Origin: Deltaproteobacteria bacterium | Lineage (GTDB): Bacteria > Myxococcota_A > UBA9160 > UBA6930 | DNA length: 53,046 bases | Direction: 5' to 3' | Assembly (NCBI GenBank): GCA_016875395.1 | Contig: VGRF01000030.1 | Span: 1 to 53,046, forward strand | Shown here: positions 7,190-15,312 of the stretch, piece after piece | Layout: every line of letters starts with the position of its first letter | Position numbering within the stretch: the stretch's first letter is position 1 | The notes under the pieces: model-generated | Databases searched by the model: none | Told to the model about the DNA's origin: nothing | Seen by the model: the letters and a program-made list of their open reading frames with translations, nothing else | Position numbers and translations under genes: made by a program

Positions 7190-8389
7190 CTACTTCACCC
7201 ACTTCGCGATCACGCTCTTCGCCGCCAGCGTGAGCACGCTGCGCGGGAGCAGGCGCATCCCTGCGTTCGCGCGCGCCCAGTTGAACCAGCCGCTGATCAC
7301 CGACGGCTGCTGGCCGAGCGCGACGATCGCGTCGTCCACGACCTCGGCGGCGCTCGCGCCTTCGTGCGGCAGCTCGTCCGCGGCGGCGGCGAAGCGCGTG
7401 TCCGTCGAGCCGGGCAGCAGTGACAGCACGTCAACGCTGGTGCCCTGCAGCTCGCCCCAGAGCGCCTCACCGAGGAAGTTGTCGAAGGCCTTGCTCGCGC
7501 TGTAGAGCGCGTGCAGCGGCAGCGGCTGCGATCCCGACACGCTGCCTGTGAAGATCAGCGCGCCGCGTTTGCGCGCGACGAGCTTCGGCAGCAGTGCTGC
7601 AGTGATCGCCACCGGCGCGGCGCAGTTCAGTCGCACGAGCGCCGCGAGCCGCGCGGGATCCTGCTCGTGGAAGCGGCCGACGTAGCCCACGCCCGCGTTG
7701 TTGATGACGATCGCCACGTCGAGGTCGCTCGTCGCGGCGAGTAGCGCCGAGACGCCGCCGTCGGTTGCGAGGTCGCACGCGACGCAGCGCACGCGCACAC
7801 CGTTCTTCTCGCGCAGCTCGCTCGCGAGCGCCTCGAGCTTCTCCGCGCCGCGCGCCGCGAGCACGAGCGAGACGCCGTCGGCGGCGAGCCGCCGCGCGAA
7901 CTCCTCGCCGATTCCGGACGACGCGCCCGTAACGACTGCCCAGTCTCCGTATCGATCGCGCAGCGAGCGCTGCGGCGGTTGGAAGAGCTCGCGCGCGCGC
8001 CAGAGCTCGCGCGTGATCAGCGCGAACACCACGGCCGCGACGAAGCCCGCCGCGATCGCGCCGCTCTTGTCGCGCGCATAGAGCAGCGGCCACACGGCCA
8101 TCGAGAACGCGACCTGTGCGGCGTACAGCGCTGCCCACGGCCACATCCACGAGCGCATGCGCCAGAAGCCGAGCACGCCCGCGCCGTACACGAACCAATG
8201 CGGCGGCTCGAGCAGCTTCGCCCACACGCCGTCGAAGCGGATGCCGAACCAGACTTCCTCGTCGAAGCGGGTGGGCTTCATCATGAAGTCCCACGGCACG
8301 TAGATGAACGCCATGTACGCGCAGAAGAACATCAGTGCGTTCATCCACCACGGCCTGCGCCCGAGCTGGTGCCGGATCCAGGTGCGCAT
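7190..8389 (-). CDS. Membrane-anchored short-chain dehydrogenase (N-terminal membrane domain fused to SDR)
   Basis: This is a 399-residue protein in two parts. Residues 1-130 are hydrophobic, with about four membrane segments (MNALMFFCAYMAFIYV at 16-31, WFVYGAGVLGF near 65-75, ALYAAQVAFSMAVW near 87-100, AAGFVAAVVFALI near 113-125). Residues 148-390 are a classical SDR with the nucleotide motif TGASSGIG (154-161), NNAG and the catalytic YSASK. The C-terminal tail resembles the hydrophobic end of 3-ketoacyl/17-beta-hydroxysteroid type SDRs. Its substrate is unknown; a lipid or steroid ketone is a reasonable guess given the membrane anchor. It follows the aminotransferase gene with a 3-bp gap, so the two are probably co-transcribed. 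Confidence 0.8.
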   Translation of the reverse strand: MRTWIRHQLGRRPWWMNALMFFCAYMAFIYVPWDFMMKPTRFDEEVWFGIRFDGVWAKLLEPPHWFVYGAGVLGFWRMRSWMWPWAALYAAQVAFSMAVWPLLYARDKSGAIAAGFVAAVVFALITRELWRARELFQPPQRSLRDRYGDWAVVTGASSGIGEEFARRLAADGVSLVLAARGAEKLEALASELREKNGVRVRCVACDLATDGGVSALLAATSDLDVAIVINNAGVGYVGRFHEQDPARLAALVRLNCAAPVAITAALLPKLVARKRGALIFTGSVSGSQPLPLHALYSASKAFDNFLGEALWGELQGTSVDVLSLLPGSTDTRFAAAADELPHEGASAAEVVDDAIVALGQQPSVISGWFNWARANAGMRLLPRSVLTLAAKSVIAKWVK

Positions 8390-8392
8390 GTC

Positions 8393-9688
8393 TCAGCCCT
8401 TCGCCGCGATCCGCGAGAGTGCGGCGTCGAGCGACTTCCGTAACAACCCAGCGCAAGCGTCGAGCTCGTCGTCGCTCGCGTTGAGCGGCGGGCCGAGCAC
8501 TACGACGTCCTGCGCTGGCGGACAGCCCCCTGGATAGAAGAAAGCGCCGTGCGCGAGGCCGGCGCCGACGACGGCGCTCGTGAGCTTCACTTCTGCCGGG
8601 AACGGCTCGCGCGTCGCGCGGTCGCGCACGAGCTCGATCGCGAGCAACAACCCGCGCCCGCGAATCTCCGCCACGTTCGGGTGATCGCCGAGCTCGGCGG
8701 CGAGCCCGTCGCGCTCCATGATCTCGAGCACCTTGTCGGCGATCGCGCACGACGCAGGATGCGCCGAGTACGTGTAGTACATGACCTCCATGCCCGCGGC
8801 GCCGATCGGCGCGGCGACTTCCTCCGTCGCGTACACGCCGCTCATCGGCGCGTAGCCCGCGGCGAGGCCCTTGCCCGCAATCATCAGGTCGGGCGTCACG
8901 CCGAAGTGGTCCACCGCGAACTTCGCGCCGGTACGCCCGAAGCCGCACATCACCTCGTCGGCGATCAGCAGCACGCCGCGGCGGCGGCAGATCTCGGCGA
9001 CGCGCGGCAGGTAGCCGTCCGGCGGCACGAGGGCGCCTGCGGTCGAGCCGCCGATCGGCTCGAGGATCACTGCGGCGACGCTGTCTGCGCCCGCGCGCTC
9101 GATCACCTCCTCGACGCCATCGGCGCAGGCGAGGTTGCATGCACCCGCGGCGCGACACGACTCGCAGCGCAGCGCATAACAAGCGGGCGCCTTCGGCCAA
9201 TCGTGCAGCCACGGCTCGAAGCCCCTGCGCCGCTTCGCGTGTCCGCCGACGTCGAGCGTGGAAAAGGTCGTACCGTGATAACTGAGCGCCCGGCCGATCA
9301 CCTTGAAGCGCCCCGGCTCACCCTTCGCGACGAAGTGCTGGCGCGCGATGCGCAGCGCGAGGTCGACCGCCTCGGATCCGCCGCTCGCGAAGATGCACCG
9401 CGTGAGCCCCGCCGGCAGCCACGCGCGGCGCAGCCGCTCGACGAGCCGCGCGCGGTGCTCCGTAACAAATGGCGGTACGACGTAGCTCACCTCGCGCAGC
9501 GCACGCGCCGCGGCATCGATCACCTCGGGATGCCAGTGGCCGACGTTCGCGGCGATCGCGCCCGCCGCGGCGTCGAGAATGCGGCGCCCGTCGGCGGTGG
9601 TGAAGTAGGAGCCCTGCGCGCTCGCGACCTTCAGCGAGAGGCCGCCGAAGGGGAGGAACGCGTACTGCTGCGCTTGCTCGTGAGTCAT
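8393..9688 (-). CDS. PLP-dependent class III aminotransferase
   Basis: This 431-residue protein has the class III (omega-type) signatures GGSEAVDLALRIAR, SYHGTTFSTLD, IADEVMCGFGRTG and the lysine motif IAGKGLAAGY that carries pyridoxal phosphate. It probably transfers an amino group between an omega-amine or amino acid and a keto acid. The cysteine-containing insert CESCRAAGACNLAC (around 160-175) occurs in a subset of these enzymes and may bind a metal or merely form disulphides. The start at ATG 9688 removes an upstream in-frame extension that overlaps the divergent lipoprotein gene and lacks family resemblance. It is followed directly by the membrane SDR gene. Confidence 0.85.
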   Translation of the reverse strand: MTHEQAQQYAFLPFGGLSLKVASAQGSYFTTADGRRILDAAAGAIAANVGHWHPEVIDAAARALREVSYVVPPFVTEHRARLVERLRRAWLPAGLTRCIFASGGSEAVDLALRIARQHFVAKGEPGRFKVIGRALSYHGTTFSTLDVGGHAKRRRGFEPWLHDWPKAPACYALRCESCRAAGACNLACADGVEEVIERAGADSVAAVILEPIGGSTAGALVPPDGYLPRVAEICRRRGVLLIADEVMCGFGRTGAKFAVDHFGVTPDLMIAGKGLAAGYAPMSGVYATEEVAAPIGAAGMEVMYYTYSAHPASCAIADKVLEIMERDGLAAELGDHPNVAEIRGRGLLLAIELVRDRATREPFPAEVKLTSAVVGAGLAHGAFFYPGGCPPAQDVVVLGPPLNASDDELDACAGLLRKSLDAALSRIAAKG

Positions 9689-9745
9689 GGCTTTGATTCT
9701 GCGCCCGCGCTGCCGATGGAGCCAGCACCATTCGGAGGCGGAGCG

Positions 9746-10204
9746 GTGCGTCGAGCGGGACAGCGCGTGCGCGCGGCGGCAGCTCTGCTCGCGTGGGTAC
9801 TCGCGTGCGGCGGCGAGCCCGAGACGCCGGAGTCGCGCGTGCGCGCTGCGCTCGCCGCGCTCGAGAGCGCAGTCGAGGCCGGCGACGTCGGCGCTTTCTC
9901 CGAAGGCATCTCGCCGAGCTACCGCGACGAGCTCGGTCACGATGCGCAGGCGGTTCAGAGCTACCTCCGCTTTCACGTGCTGCGAAACCCGAACGGGCGC
10001 GAACTGGTGCTGCGCATCCGCGACGTTCAGCTCACCAGCGCTGCGAGCGCGAGCGTGATGCTGCACGCGGGGCTCGCCGGCGCCGGCGAGAGTCAGCTGC
10101 GCGCGAATGCCTACGCGCTCGACCTCGACCTCGCGCTCGAAGACGGCGAGTGGCGCGTGGTGTGGGCGCAGTGGAAGCCGGCGGCGCCAGCGGAGCTGCT
10201 CTGA
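9746..10204 (+). CDS. Small lipoprotein, NTF2/SnoaL-like fold suspected
   Basis: This 152-residue protein begins at a GTG preceded by GGAGG seven bases upstream. The N-terminus has a positively charged start, a hydrophobic stretch and a lipobox ending LAWVLAC, giving a lipidated Cys followed by GGEPETPES. The mature part starts with a helix (SRVRAALAALESAVEAGDVGAF) and alternates with beta-like segments (ELVLRIRDVQL, SASVMLHAGL, WRVVWAQWKP), the layout of an NTF2/SnoaL-like cone fold. No catalytic residues are recognisable. It is divergent from the aminotransferase gene. Function unknown. Confidence 0.65.
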   Translation: MRRAGQRVRAAAALLAWVLACGGEPETPESRVRAALAALESAVEAGDVGAFSEGISPSYRDELGHDAQAVQSYLRFHVLRNPNGRELVLRIRDVQLTSAASASVMLHAGLAGAGESQLRANAYALDLDLALEDGEWRVVWAQWKPAAPAELL

Positions 10205-10220
10205 CCAGCGCGGTGCGGAC

Positions 10221-10260
10221 AAAACGCTCCATGCAAACCCCCGCACGCGCAGCGCGTTTT
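10221..10260. terminator. Weak hairpin between convergent genes
   Basis: AAAACGC at 10221-10227 pairs with GCGTTTT at 10254-10260, giving a short stem ending in a run of four T on the plus strand. It sits 16 bases after the lipoprotein stop, between convergent genes, so a terminator role is plausible. The long loop makes it weak. Confidence 0.3.
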
Positions 10261-10310
10261 CACAACTCCTTCACAGAGAGTGACCTGCGACACGCCGTGC
10301 GCTGTCTACC

Positions 10311-10354
10311 CTCGGCGAGTCTGACCCCGATCTCAGGGGTTGGACTTCGCCGAG
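10311..10354. repeat. Imperfect palindrome next to the rluE truncation point
   Basis: CTCGGCGA (10311-10318) pairs perfectly with TCGCCGAG (10347-10354), GTC with GAC, and ACCCC with GGGGT around the loop GATCTCA. The right arm runs into GAGGAGG, a good ribosome site for a GTG at 10365. The CTGACCCC/GGGGT core resembles palindromic repeats of other REP-type families, but I cannot confirm a family from a single copy. Confidence 0.6.
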
Positions 10355-10364
10355 GAGGATCCGC

Positions 10365-10440
10365 GTGCACTTCTGGGAGGAAGCCGAGTACCTGCCGATC
10401 CCTGAGTTGTCGCCTTACGTCACACACGATCGCTACGAGC
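10365..10440 (+). pseudogene. Start of an unrecognised gene cut off at the rluE junction
   Basis: A GTG with a strong upstream GAGGAGG opens a reading frame whose first 25 residues (MHFWEEAEYLPIPELSPYVT then HDRYE) look protein-like. From about 10436 onward the frame runs antisense through rluE and becomes arginine/serine-rich shadow sequence. The simplest reading is a gene start whose remainder was lost where it was joined to the truncated rluE. I do not recognise the peptide. It could also be chance. Confidence 0.3.
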
Positions 10441-10855
10441 GCCGGCCCTCGCGCAGCGTGAGTGCGAGCCAGCGCGTGGGGATGTGCTTGCGGAAGCGGA
10501 TCGGCGGTGTGCGCTCCCAGAGCGCGGGCGCTGCGATCTCCTCCACTCGTGCAGGCTTCGTCGGGCCGTCGTTCAGCGTCACGCCGCGGCGCAGCTGCGC
10601 GAGCGCGCCCCGCCCGGGCTCGCCCTCCACCTGCACCCAGTAGGTCTTCGGCAGCTTGTGCTTCGGATCCGCGATGCGCGCCTGCAGCGCGCCGTCGTCC
10701 GTCAACAACAACAGCCCCTCGCTGTCGTAGTCGAGCCGGCCCGCGGCGTAGACCCCCGGCACGCGCACGAAGTCGGCGAGCGTCGCGCGGCCCGATTCGT
10801 CCGTGAACTGCGAGAGCACGCGATAGGGCTTGTTGAAGAGAATCAGCCGCGCCAC
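10433..10855 (-). pseudogene. rluE: Truncated 23S rRNA pseudouridine synthase, RluE-like
   Basis: The 140-residue product aligns well in pattern with RluE (RsuA/RluE family): [19 protein letters not shown], the catalytic aspartate in [15 protein letters not shown], then [11 protein letters not shown] and GVTLNDGPT. Where the family continues with the RNA-binding signature EGRNRQVRRM, this one reads LREGRRS and stops. Roughly 45 C-terminal residues, including the NRQVRRM motif and the last strand, are missing. The catalytic Asp is present but the active-site wall would not form, so loss of function is likely. Start is GTG with GAGG upstream. The break coincides with unrelated sequence carrying a palindrome at 10311-10354. 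Confidence 0.75.
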
Positions 10856-10886
10856 GTGCGCCTCGGCTCCGCCGTGCGGCGCGCCT

Positions 10887-11858
10887 TCAGTGGACGCGCT
10901 TCAAGAAGTCGAGCAGCAGCGCGTTCGTCTGTTCGGGGCGCTCTTGCTGGATCCAGTGGCCGCAACCGTCGAGGATGTGCGAACCGAGCAGGCCCGGCAG
11001 CGTTTGCGGGAACGCCGCGATCGCGGGTGCGCTCATGATCGTGGGGCCGTCCTTCGCGCCGCCGATGAAGAGCGACGGCAGCGTGATCGGGCGGCCTGCG
11101 AAGCCCGCGAGATCTTCGAAGTCGCGGTCCATGTTGCGGTAGCGCGAGAGTGGGCCGAAGAAGCCCGAGTACTCGAACTCGCGCGTGTACGCGTCCAAGT
11201 CGGCGTCCGAGAGCCAGCGCGGCATCTTCTCGGGGTAGACGAACTTGTTACGGAGCTTCGTGCCGCGCTCGACGAGGCCGATGTTCGGGCCGTTCACGAC
11301 GTCTCCCGACGCGCACCAGTAGAAGCCGAGCAGCCAGCTGCGCACGTCCTCTTCGATCTCTGCCTCGGCGCGGCCCGGGATCTGGAAGTAGTCGGCGTAG
11401 ATCTCGTCGTTGCCCGACATCGCGCGCATGCGCTGCGTCGGAGTTGGCCCGTTGAACGGCGCAGGCGGGACGTAGGGAACCGAGAGCCCCGCGACGCCGC
11501 GAAACAAGTCCGGCCGCAAGAGCGCGCTGTTCCACACGATCGGCGCGCCCCAGTCGTGGCCGACGAGCGTGACCTTGTCCGCGCCGAGGTTCTGTGCGAC
11601 GCCGACCACGTCCGCGACGTTCTTCAGCATGCGGTAGTCCTCGACGCGCGTCGGCTTCGAAGAGCGCCCGTAGCCGCGCACGTCGATCGCGACGGCGCGA
11701 TAGCCCGCCGCCGCGAGCGCGGGCAGCTGATAGCGCCACGAGTACCAGCTCTCCGGGAAACCGTGTACGAGCACGACCGCAGGCCCGGTGCCGCACTCCG
11801 CGACGTGAATGCGCGAGCTGTTGTTGGTGGCGATAGAGCGGTGCGTGATCGCGGCCAT
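10887..11858 (-). CDS. Alpha/beta-hydrolase, soluble epoxide hydrolase type
   Basis: This 323-residue hydrolase has the epoxide-hydrolase hallmarks: oxyanion motif [11 protein letters not shown] (32 onward), the nucleophile elbow VGHDWG with Asp102, YFQIPGRAE in the cap domain with a candidate catalytic Tyr, and a late HWIQQERP with the catalytic His. It would open epoxides to diols through an alkyl-enzyme ester. The start at 11858 is chosen because GGAGGG lies four bases before the ATG; an upstream in-frame ATG runs into a palindromic repeat. It lies directly downstream of a P450 gene, a natural pairing for epoxidation followed by hydrolysis, though a palindrome separates them. Confidence 0.85.
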   Translation of the reverse strand: MAAITHRSIATNNSSRIHVAECGTGPAVVLVHGFPESWYSWRYQLPALAAAGYRAVAIDVRGYGRSSKPTRVEDYRMLKNVADVVGVAQNLGADKVTLVGHDWGAPIVWNSALLRPDLFRGVAGLSVPYVPPAPFNGPTPTQRMRAMSGNDEIYADYFQIPGRAEAEIEEDVRSWLLGFYWCASGDVVNGPNIGLVERGTKLRNKFVYPEKMPRWLSDADLDAYTREFEYSGFFGPLSRYRNMDRDFEDLAGFAGRPITLPSLFIGGAKDGPTIMSAPAIAAFPQTLPGLLGSHILDGCGHWIQQERPEQTNALLLDFLKRVH

Positions 11859-11876
11859 GGTTCCCTCCGGGACGTG

Positions 11877-11930
11877 CAACGGGGACGTACGTGCAACTCA
11901 ACGCGTTCACTTGCACGTACGTCCCCGTTG
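11877..11930. repeat. Perfect 20-bp inverted repeat, second palindrome family
   Basis: CAACGGGGACGTACGTGCAA (11877-11896) is repeated in perfect inverse orientation at 11911-11930, with a 14-base centre that itself contains AACGCGTT. Outer copies of CGTCCCCGTTGC (11920-11931 and 11931-11942) extend the structure to about 11945. It shares the GGGGACG/CGTCCCC ends of the RAYT palindromes but has a different stem interior. It lies between the P450 stop and the epoxide hydrolase start. Confidence 0.85.
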
Positions 11931-11947
11931 CGTCCCCGTTGCACGTG

Positions 11948-13183
11948 TTAGCCGAGCGTCGCCGGAATCGCGCTGAACCCGCGGAAGCGCGCGCGGCCGC
12001 CACGCGTCGGCGCGCCGGCGAGCGCGAACTTCGGGAAGCGCGCGAGGAAGCGGCCGATCGCGATGCGGCCTTCGAGGCGCGCGACGTTCATGCCGACGCA
12101 TTGGTGCGGGCCCGTGCCGAACGCGAGGTGGCGGTTCGGCGTGCGCGTGAGGTCGAGCACGTCGGGGCGCTCGAAGCGCGCGGGGTCGCGGTTCGCGGCG
12201 CCGATGCAGAGCGTGAGCGAGGCGCCCGCCGCGAGCGCGACGCCTCCGATCTCGGCCGCGCGCGTGGTGCGCCGGTTGCCGAGCTGGTTCGAGCTCTCGA
12301 AGCGCAGGAACTCCTCGACCGCGCTCGCGAGCAGCGCCGGCTCTCCTAACAACCGCGCGCGCTCGCTGGGCCACTCGCACAGCAGCACGAGCGCGTTGCC
12401 GATCAGGTTCGTCGTCGTCTCGTGGCCGGCGTTCAGGATGAACACGCAGTTTTGGACGAGCTCGTGCTCCGTGAGCCGCGCGCCATCGGCCTCGCCTGCG
12501 ATGAGGCGCGTGAGCACGTCGTGCGCGGGGTCGCCGGGATGTGCACGCCGCTCGGCGACGAGGCGCTCGAGGTACGCCGTGAACTCGCGCACTGCGGCGT
12601 TGCCGCGCGCGAGCTGATCGGCGCTCGGCGCCGGCTCGAGCGCGCCGAGGATCGCGAGCGACCACGCGCGCAGCGGGCCGCGCTCGTCGCGCGGCACCGC
12701 GAGCAGGTTGCCGATCACCTCCACCGGGATCGCCGCCGCGAAGTCCTCGATCAGGTCCGCGTGTCCGCCGCGCTCCATGTCGCCCAACAAGCGGTCCACG
12801 AGCGCCGTCACTTGCGGCTCTAACTCCGCGATCGCGCGCGGCGTGAGCGCTCCAGCGAGGATCTTGCGCACGCGCGTGTGCTGGGCGCCGTCGTTGAAGA
12901 CGAGGCTCGCCGTGTGATGTGCGTAGAGCGGCGAGTCGGCGCCGAACTTTGGCGCGAACTCCGCACGCTTGTCGGAGCAGAACGTCGCGGCGTCGCGATA
13001 GACGGCGTCGAGATCCGCCCAGCGCGTGAGCAGCACGCTGCCCGACGCCATGCGATGCACCGGCGCGAACGTGCGCAGCGCGTGGTAGGTGGGAACCGGG
13101 TCGTCGAGGAAGCCCGGTGCGAGTGCCGTCAGGTCGAAGCGCGAAGCCACCTCGCGAGCTTGCGCGTCGGGCAGACGCCGCAT
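11948..13183 (-). CDS. Cytochrome P450
   Basis: This 411-residue soluble bacterial P450 has the I-helix oxygen-activation motif AGHETT (252-257), the ExxR pair in EEFLRF (Glu291, Arg294), the meander segment NRDPARFERPDVLDLTR, and the heme loop FGTGPHQCVG with the thiolate ligand Cys362. It should hydroxylate or epoxidise a hydrophobic substrate using an external ferredoxin and reductase, neither of which is encoded nearby. In the igr operon a P450 (CYP125) accompanies the side-chain genes. Whether this distant gene, lacking a KstR-type box, plays that part is unknown. ATG 13183 is used; a GTG at 13207 overlapping the upstream stop (GTGA) is an equally possible start. Confidence 0.9.
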   Translation of the reverse strand: MRRLPDAQAREVASRFDLTALAPGFLDDPVPTYHALRTFAPVHRMASGSVLLTRWADLDAVYRDAATFCSDKRAEFAPKFGADSPLYAHHTASLVFNDGAQHTRVRKILAGALTPRAIAELEPQVTALVDRLLGDMERGGHADLIEDFAAAIPVEVIGNLLAVPRDERGPLRAWSLAILGALEPAPSADQLARGNAAVREFTAYLERLVAERRAHPGDPAHDVLTRLIAGEADGARLTEHELVQNCVFILNAGHETTTNLIGNALVLLCEWPSERARLLGEPALLASAVEEFLRFESSNQLGNRRTTRAAEIGGVALAAGASLTLCIGAANRDPARFERPDVLDLTRTPNRHLAFGTGPHQCVGMNVARLEGRIAIGRFLARFPKFALAGAPTRGGRARFRGFSAIPATLG

Positions 13184-13203
13184 CCCGTGCGAGTCGAGCT
13201 CCG

Positions 13204-13746
13204 TCACTCTGGGGCGGACTCCGCGCGCACCGCGCACGCGGGGCACGGCAGTCGCTCGGCGTCCCGCAGCGAGTAGCAGTGAAGCGCGGGCGCAGCTTGC
13301 TGCTCGAGCATGAAGGCGGCGCCGCTCAGGTACTCGGGAAGCGGGAGCTGCGTGCAGAAGCGATCGCGCACGATCGGATGCGCCTCGGCGACGACGAAGC
13401 TCGCGCGGAAAGATTCGCCGCGGGCGCGCTGCAGCACGAAGAAGTGGCGCCCGTCGGGCGAAGCGGGCGCGTTCTCTCCGATGAAGAAGTGATCGCCGAG
13501 CGCCGCCGCCACGACTCGGCTGCCGAGGCGCTCGCCCTGCAGCACCGCGACCTGCTCCAGCGTGACGCGCCAAAGCTCCGCGCCCTCGTCGCGGCAGCCC
13601 TCGCAGCGCTGAAGCAGCGCGCCCGTGCGCACGCGCGCCGTCGGGATCGCGGTCGCGAGGATGACTTGGTTGCCGGTCGTCGTGGGCGTTTGCGGCGCAG
13701 CGCACGCCGCGGCGATCAGGGCGACGAAGAGAGCGCTGCGCTGCAT
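13204..13746 (-). CDS. Hypothetical exported protein with paired cysteines
   Basis: This 180-residue protein has an N-terminal signal peptide (MQRSALFVALIAAACAAP); the Cys at position 15 might be a lipidation site, though the -3 residue is not ideal. The mature region carries two Cys pairs, QRCEGC (around 48-51) and CPAC near the C-terminus, plus further single Cys, suggesting disulphides or metal binding in the periplasm. I recognise no family. Its stop overlaps a possible GTG start of the P450 gene, so the two may be co-transcribed. Confidence 0.65.
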   Translation of the reverse strand: MQRSALFVALIAAACAAPQTPTTTGNQVILATAIPTARVRTGALLQRCEGCRDEGAELWRVTLEQVAVLQGERLGSRVVAAALGDHFFIGENAPASPDGRHFFVLQRARGESFRASFVVAEAHPIVRDRFCTQLPLPEYLSGAAFMLEQQAAPALHCYSLRDAERLPCPACAVRAESAPE

Positions 13747-13762
13747 CGGCTCTCGCCTGCCG

Positions 13763-14326
13763 CTACCCGTTCAGCAGCTTGCACGCCTCGTTCATGAACT
13801 CGATCGTCGAGCGCTCGTCCTGCGCGATCGTGCGCAGCAGCGACTGCGTCTCGGGGTCGTGGCCGAGGCGCGCTGCGATCTCGTAGATCGGCGCGAGCGC
13901 ATTCTCGGCGTCGCCGTTCGCCTTCACGAACTCGAGCACCTTCGCGGCGTCGCCCTTCGCGCGATCCCCTAATGACCGCAGCGCCTTCTCCTGCACGTCC
14001 TGCGGCACCTCGCGCCGGCACTCGCCGCCGAGCTGCTTGATGCGCTCGGCGAGCAGGCGCGCGTGCATGCCCTCGCGCTGCTGCACCACGCGCAGGCCGC
14101 CCTTCACGCACGCGACATCGCTCGCGTCGATCCACACGCCGGTCGAGATCTCGCCGAAGGCTTCGCCGGCGCGGAACGCATCGAGGAAGCGGATCGTCTA
14201 CTCGCGGCTCGCGGGCGCGCCCGCGCGCGCGGCCATCGCGTCCACGCGCTTGCCCAGCGAGGAGACCTCGCGGCGCAGCGTGGCGAGGGTGTGCTCGATG
14301 CGGGCCAGGGCGTCGGCGTCGGACAT
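13763..14326 (-). pseudogene. Ferritin-like helical protein interrupted by an in-frame TAG codon
   Basis: Reading from ATG 14326 (GGGAG ribosome site), the product runs 42 residues (MSDADALARIEHTLATLRRE to PASRE), meets TAG at 14198-14200, and continues in the same frame as TIRFLDAFRAGEAFGEISTG and on for about 145 residues to the stop at 13763. The second part is a helical protein with an ExxH-type segment (QREGMHARLLAERIKQLGG) and a late helix AQDERSTIEFMNEACKLL, the look of a ferritin/rubrerythrin-like domain. The codon before the stop is GAG, and one G-to-T change would turn a GAG codon into this TAG. It may be a nonsense mutation, a sequencing error or read-through. A restart at GTG 14137 would give 124 residues. 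Confidence 0.65.
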
Positions 14327-14541
14327 GGCGGCTCCCATTCATAGACGTGCATGGAGATGGGTACGGGCTCGAGCGGACGACTCTATCACGCGCGCTTTCG
14401 TGACTTTCGTCACGGCTCGCGTGCGACGCGCAGCACACGATCTGCCGTCGCGTTGCCGATCGCGAATATCGTGCGGAGCGGCGAAGTCCGTAACGAACAG
14501 CGACGATCAGGGTTCTGCTCCACAGGCTGAGGAGAAAGCCG

Positions 14542-14901
14542 ATGCCGATTCTCGAAAGCAAGAAGCTCCGCAGCGCAGCGCTCGCGGCCTGGGCCGCATG
14601 CGCCGTGCTGCTCGCCTCCCTCCCCGCGAGCGCCGACCACGGCCGCCGCTACCGCGGCCATCGCGGGCCGAAGGTCTCCGTGATCGTCGGGCTCCCGCCG
14701 TTCGTGATCGCCGCGGGCCGCCCTGCTTACGGTTACTACGACCCGTACGACCGCCCCTATCGCGGCGGCCGGCGCTACGAGCGCGGCTACGAAGATGGCT
14801 ACGAGGATGGCTACGACGACCGCGCGCGCGAAGAGTGGCGCCGGCGCGAGCGCGCTCGGCACCACCATCACCACGACGACTGCGACGACGGTTGGTACTA
14901 G
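14542..14901 (+). CDS. Small exported Gly/Tyr/Arg/His-rich protein
   Basis: This 119-residue protein has a clear signal peptide (about 1-31, ending LLASLPASA) and an AGGAG ribosome site seven bases upstream. The mature part has a short hydrophobic strand (KVSVIVGLPPFVIAAG), then a tyrosine/glycine-rich stretch with the internal repeat YEDGYEDGYDD, and a terminal HHHHHDDCDDGWY. The His/Asp cluster could bind metal. It resembles small YXWGXW-like or glycine-tyrosine-rich periplasmic proteins, but I cannot name a family. The 215 bp upstream hold no other gene. Confidence 0.7.
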   Translation: MPILESKKLRSAALAAWAACAVLLASLPASADHGRRYRGHRGPKVSVIVGLPPFVIAAGRPAYGYYDPYDRPYRGGRRYERGYEDGYEDGYDDRAREEWRRRERARHHHHHDDCDDGWY

Positions 14902-14932
14902 GCAGGGCGGCGCGCGTCCGTGCTCCTCGCGC

Positions 14933-15301
14933 CTACGCCATCGCGCGGGTGTAGGTCGCCATGTCGAAGTAGTCGCGCCAGATCTTGATCTTGCCGTTCT
15001 GCATCTCGAACACGCCGGTGCACGGGAGATCGACGCCCTTGGCGCCGGCTTTCGTCCTGTCGACGCGCTCGGCGATCACGACGTCGCCCGTGCATAACAA
15101 GTGCACGATCTCCCAGCGCGTCTCCGTCCAGGTCGAGACGAAGCCGCGAATCAGCTTCTCGACGTTCGCGCGCCCGCCGACCGGCGGGCCCGGCATGTTG
15201 TGGTAGACGCCGTCCTCGGTGAAGTAGGCGGCCAGCTCGCTCGGGTCGAGCCGTGACCAGGCGGCGATGAACTCGCGGATGATTTTCTCGTTCTGCTGCA
15301 T
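14933..15301 (-). CDS. Limonene-1,2-epoxide hydrolase family protein (SnoaL-like)
   Basis: This 122-residue protein has the limonene-epoxide-hydrolase fold pattern: helix NEKIIREFIAAWSRLD, YFTEDGVYHNMPGPPVGG, and the strands carrying ERVDR (Arg79, Asp81) and IWRDYFD (Asp110). These match the Asp-Arg-Asp catalytic triad of that family, which opens epoxides in one step without a covalent intermediate. Related actinobacterial enzymes act on steroid or terpene epoxides; the substrate here is unknown. It is the last gene of a three-gene minus-strand set with an alpha/beta hydrolase and a VOC protein, with only 11 bp to its upstream neighbour. Confidence 0.82.
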   Translation of the reverse strand: MQQNEKIIREFIAAWSRLDPSELAAYFTEDGVYHNMPGPPVGGRANVEKLIRGFVSTWTETRWEIVHLLCTGDVVIAERVDRTKAGAKGVDLPCTGVFEMQNGKIKIWRDYFDMATYTRAMA

Positions 15302-15312
15302 CGTGTGCTCCT

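Noticed and set aside
11948-13183. Calling the P450 CYP125
   Set aside because: P450 motifs are clear, but there is no KstR-type box in front of it, it is 6 kb from the side-chain operon, and subfamily cannot be told by eye.
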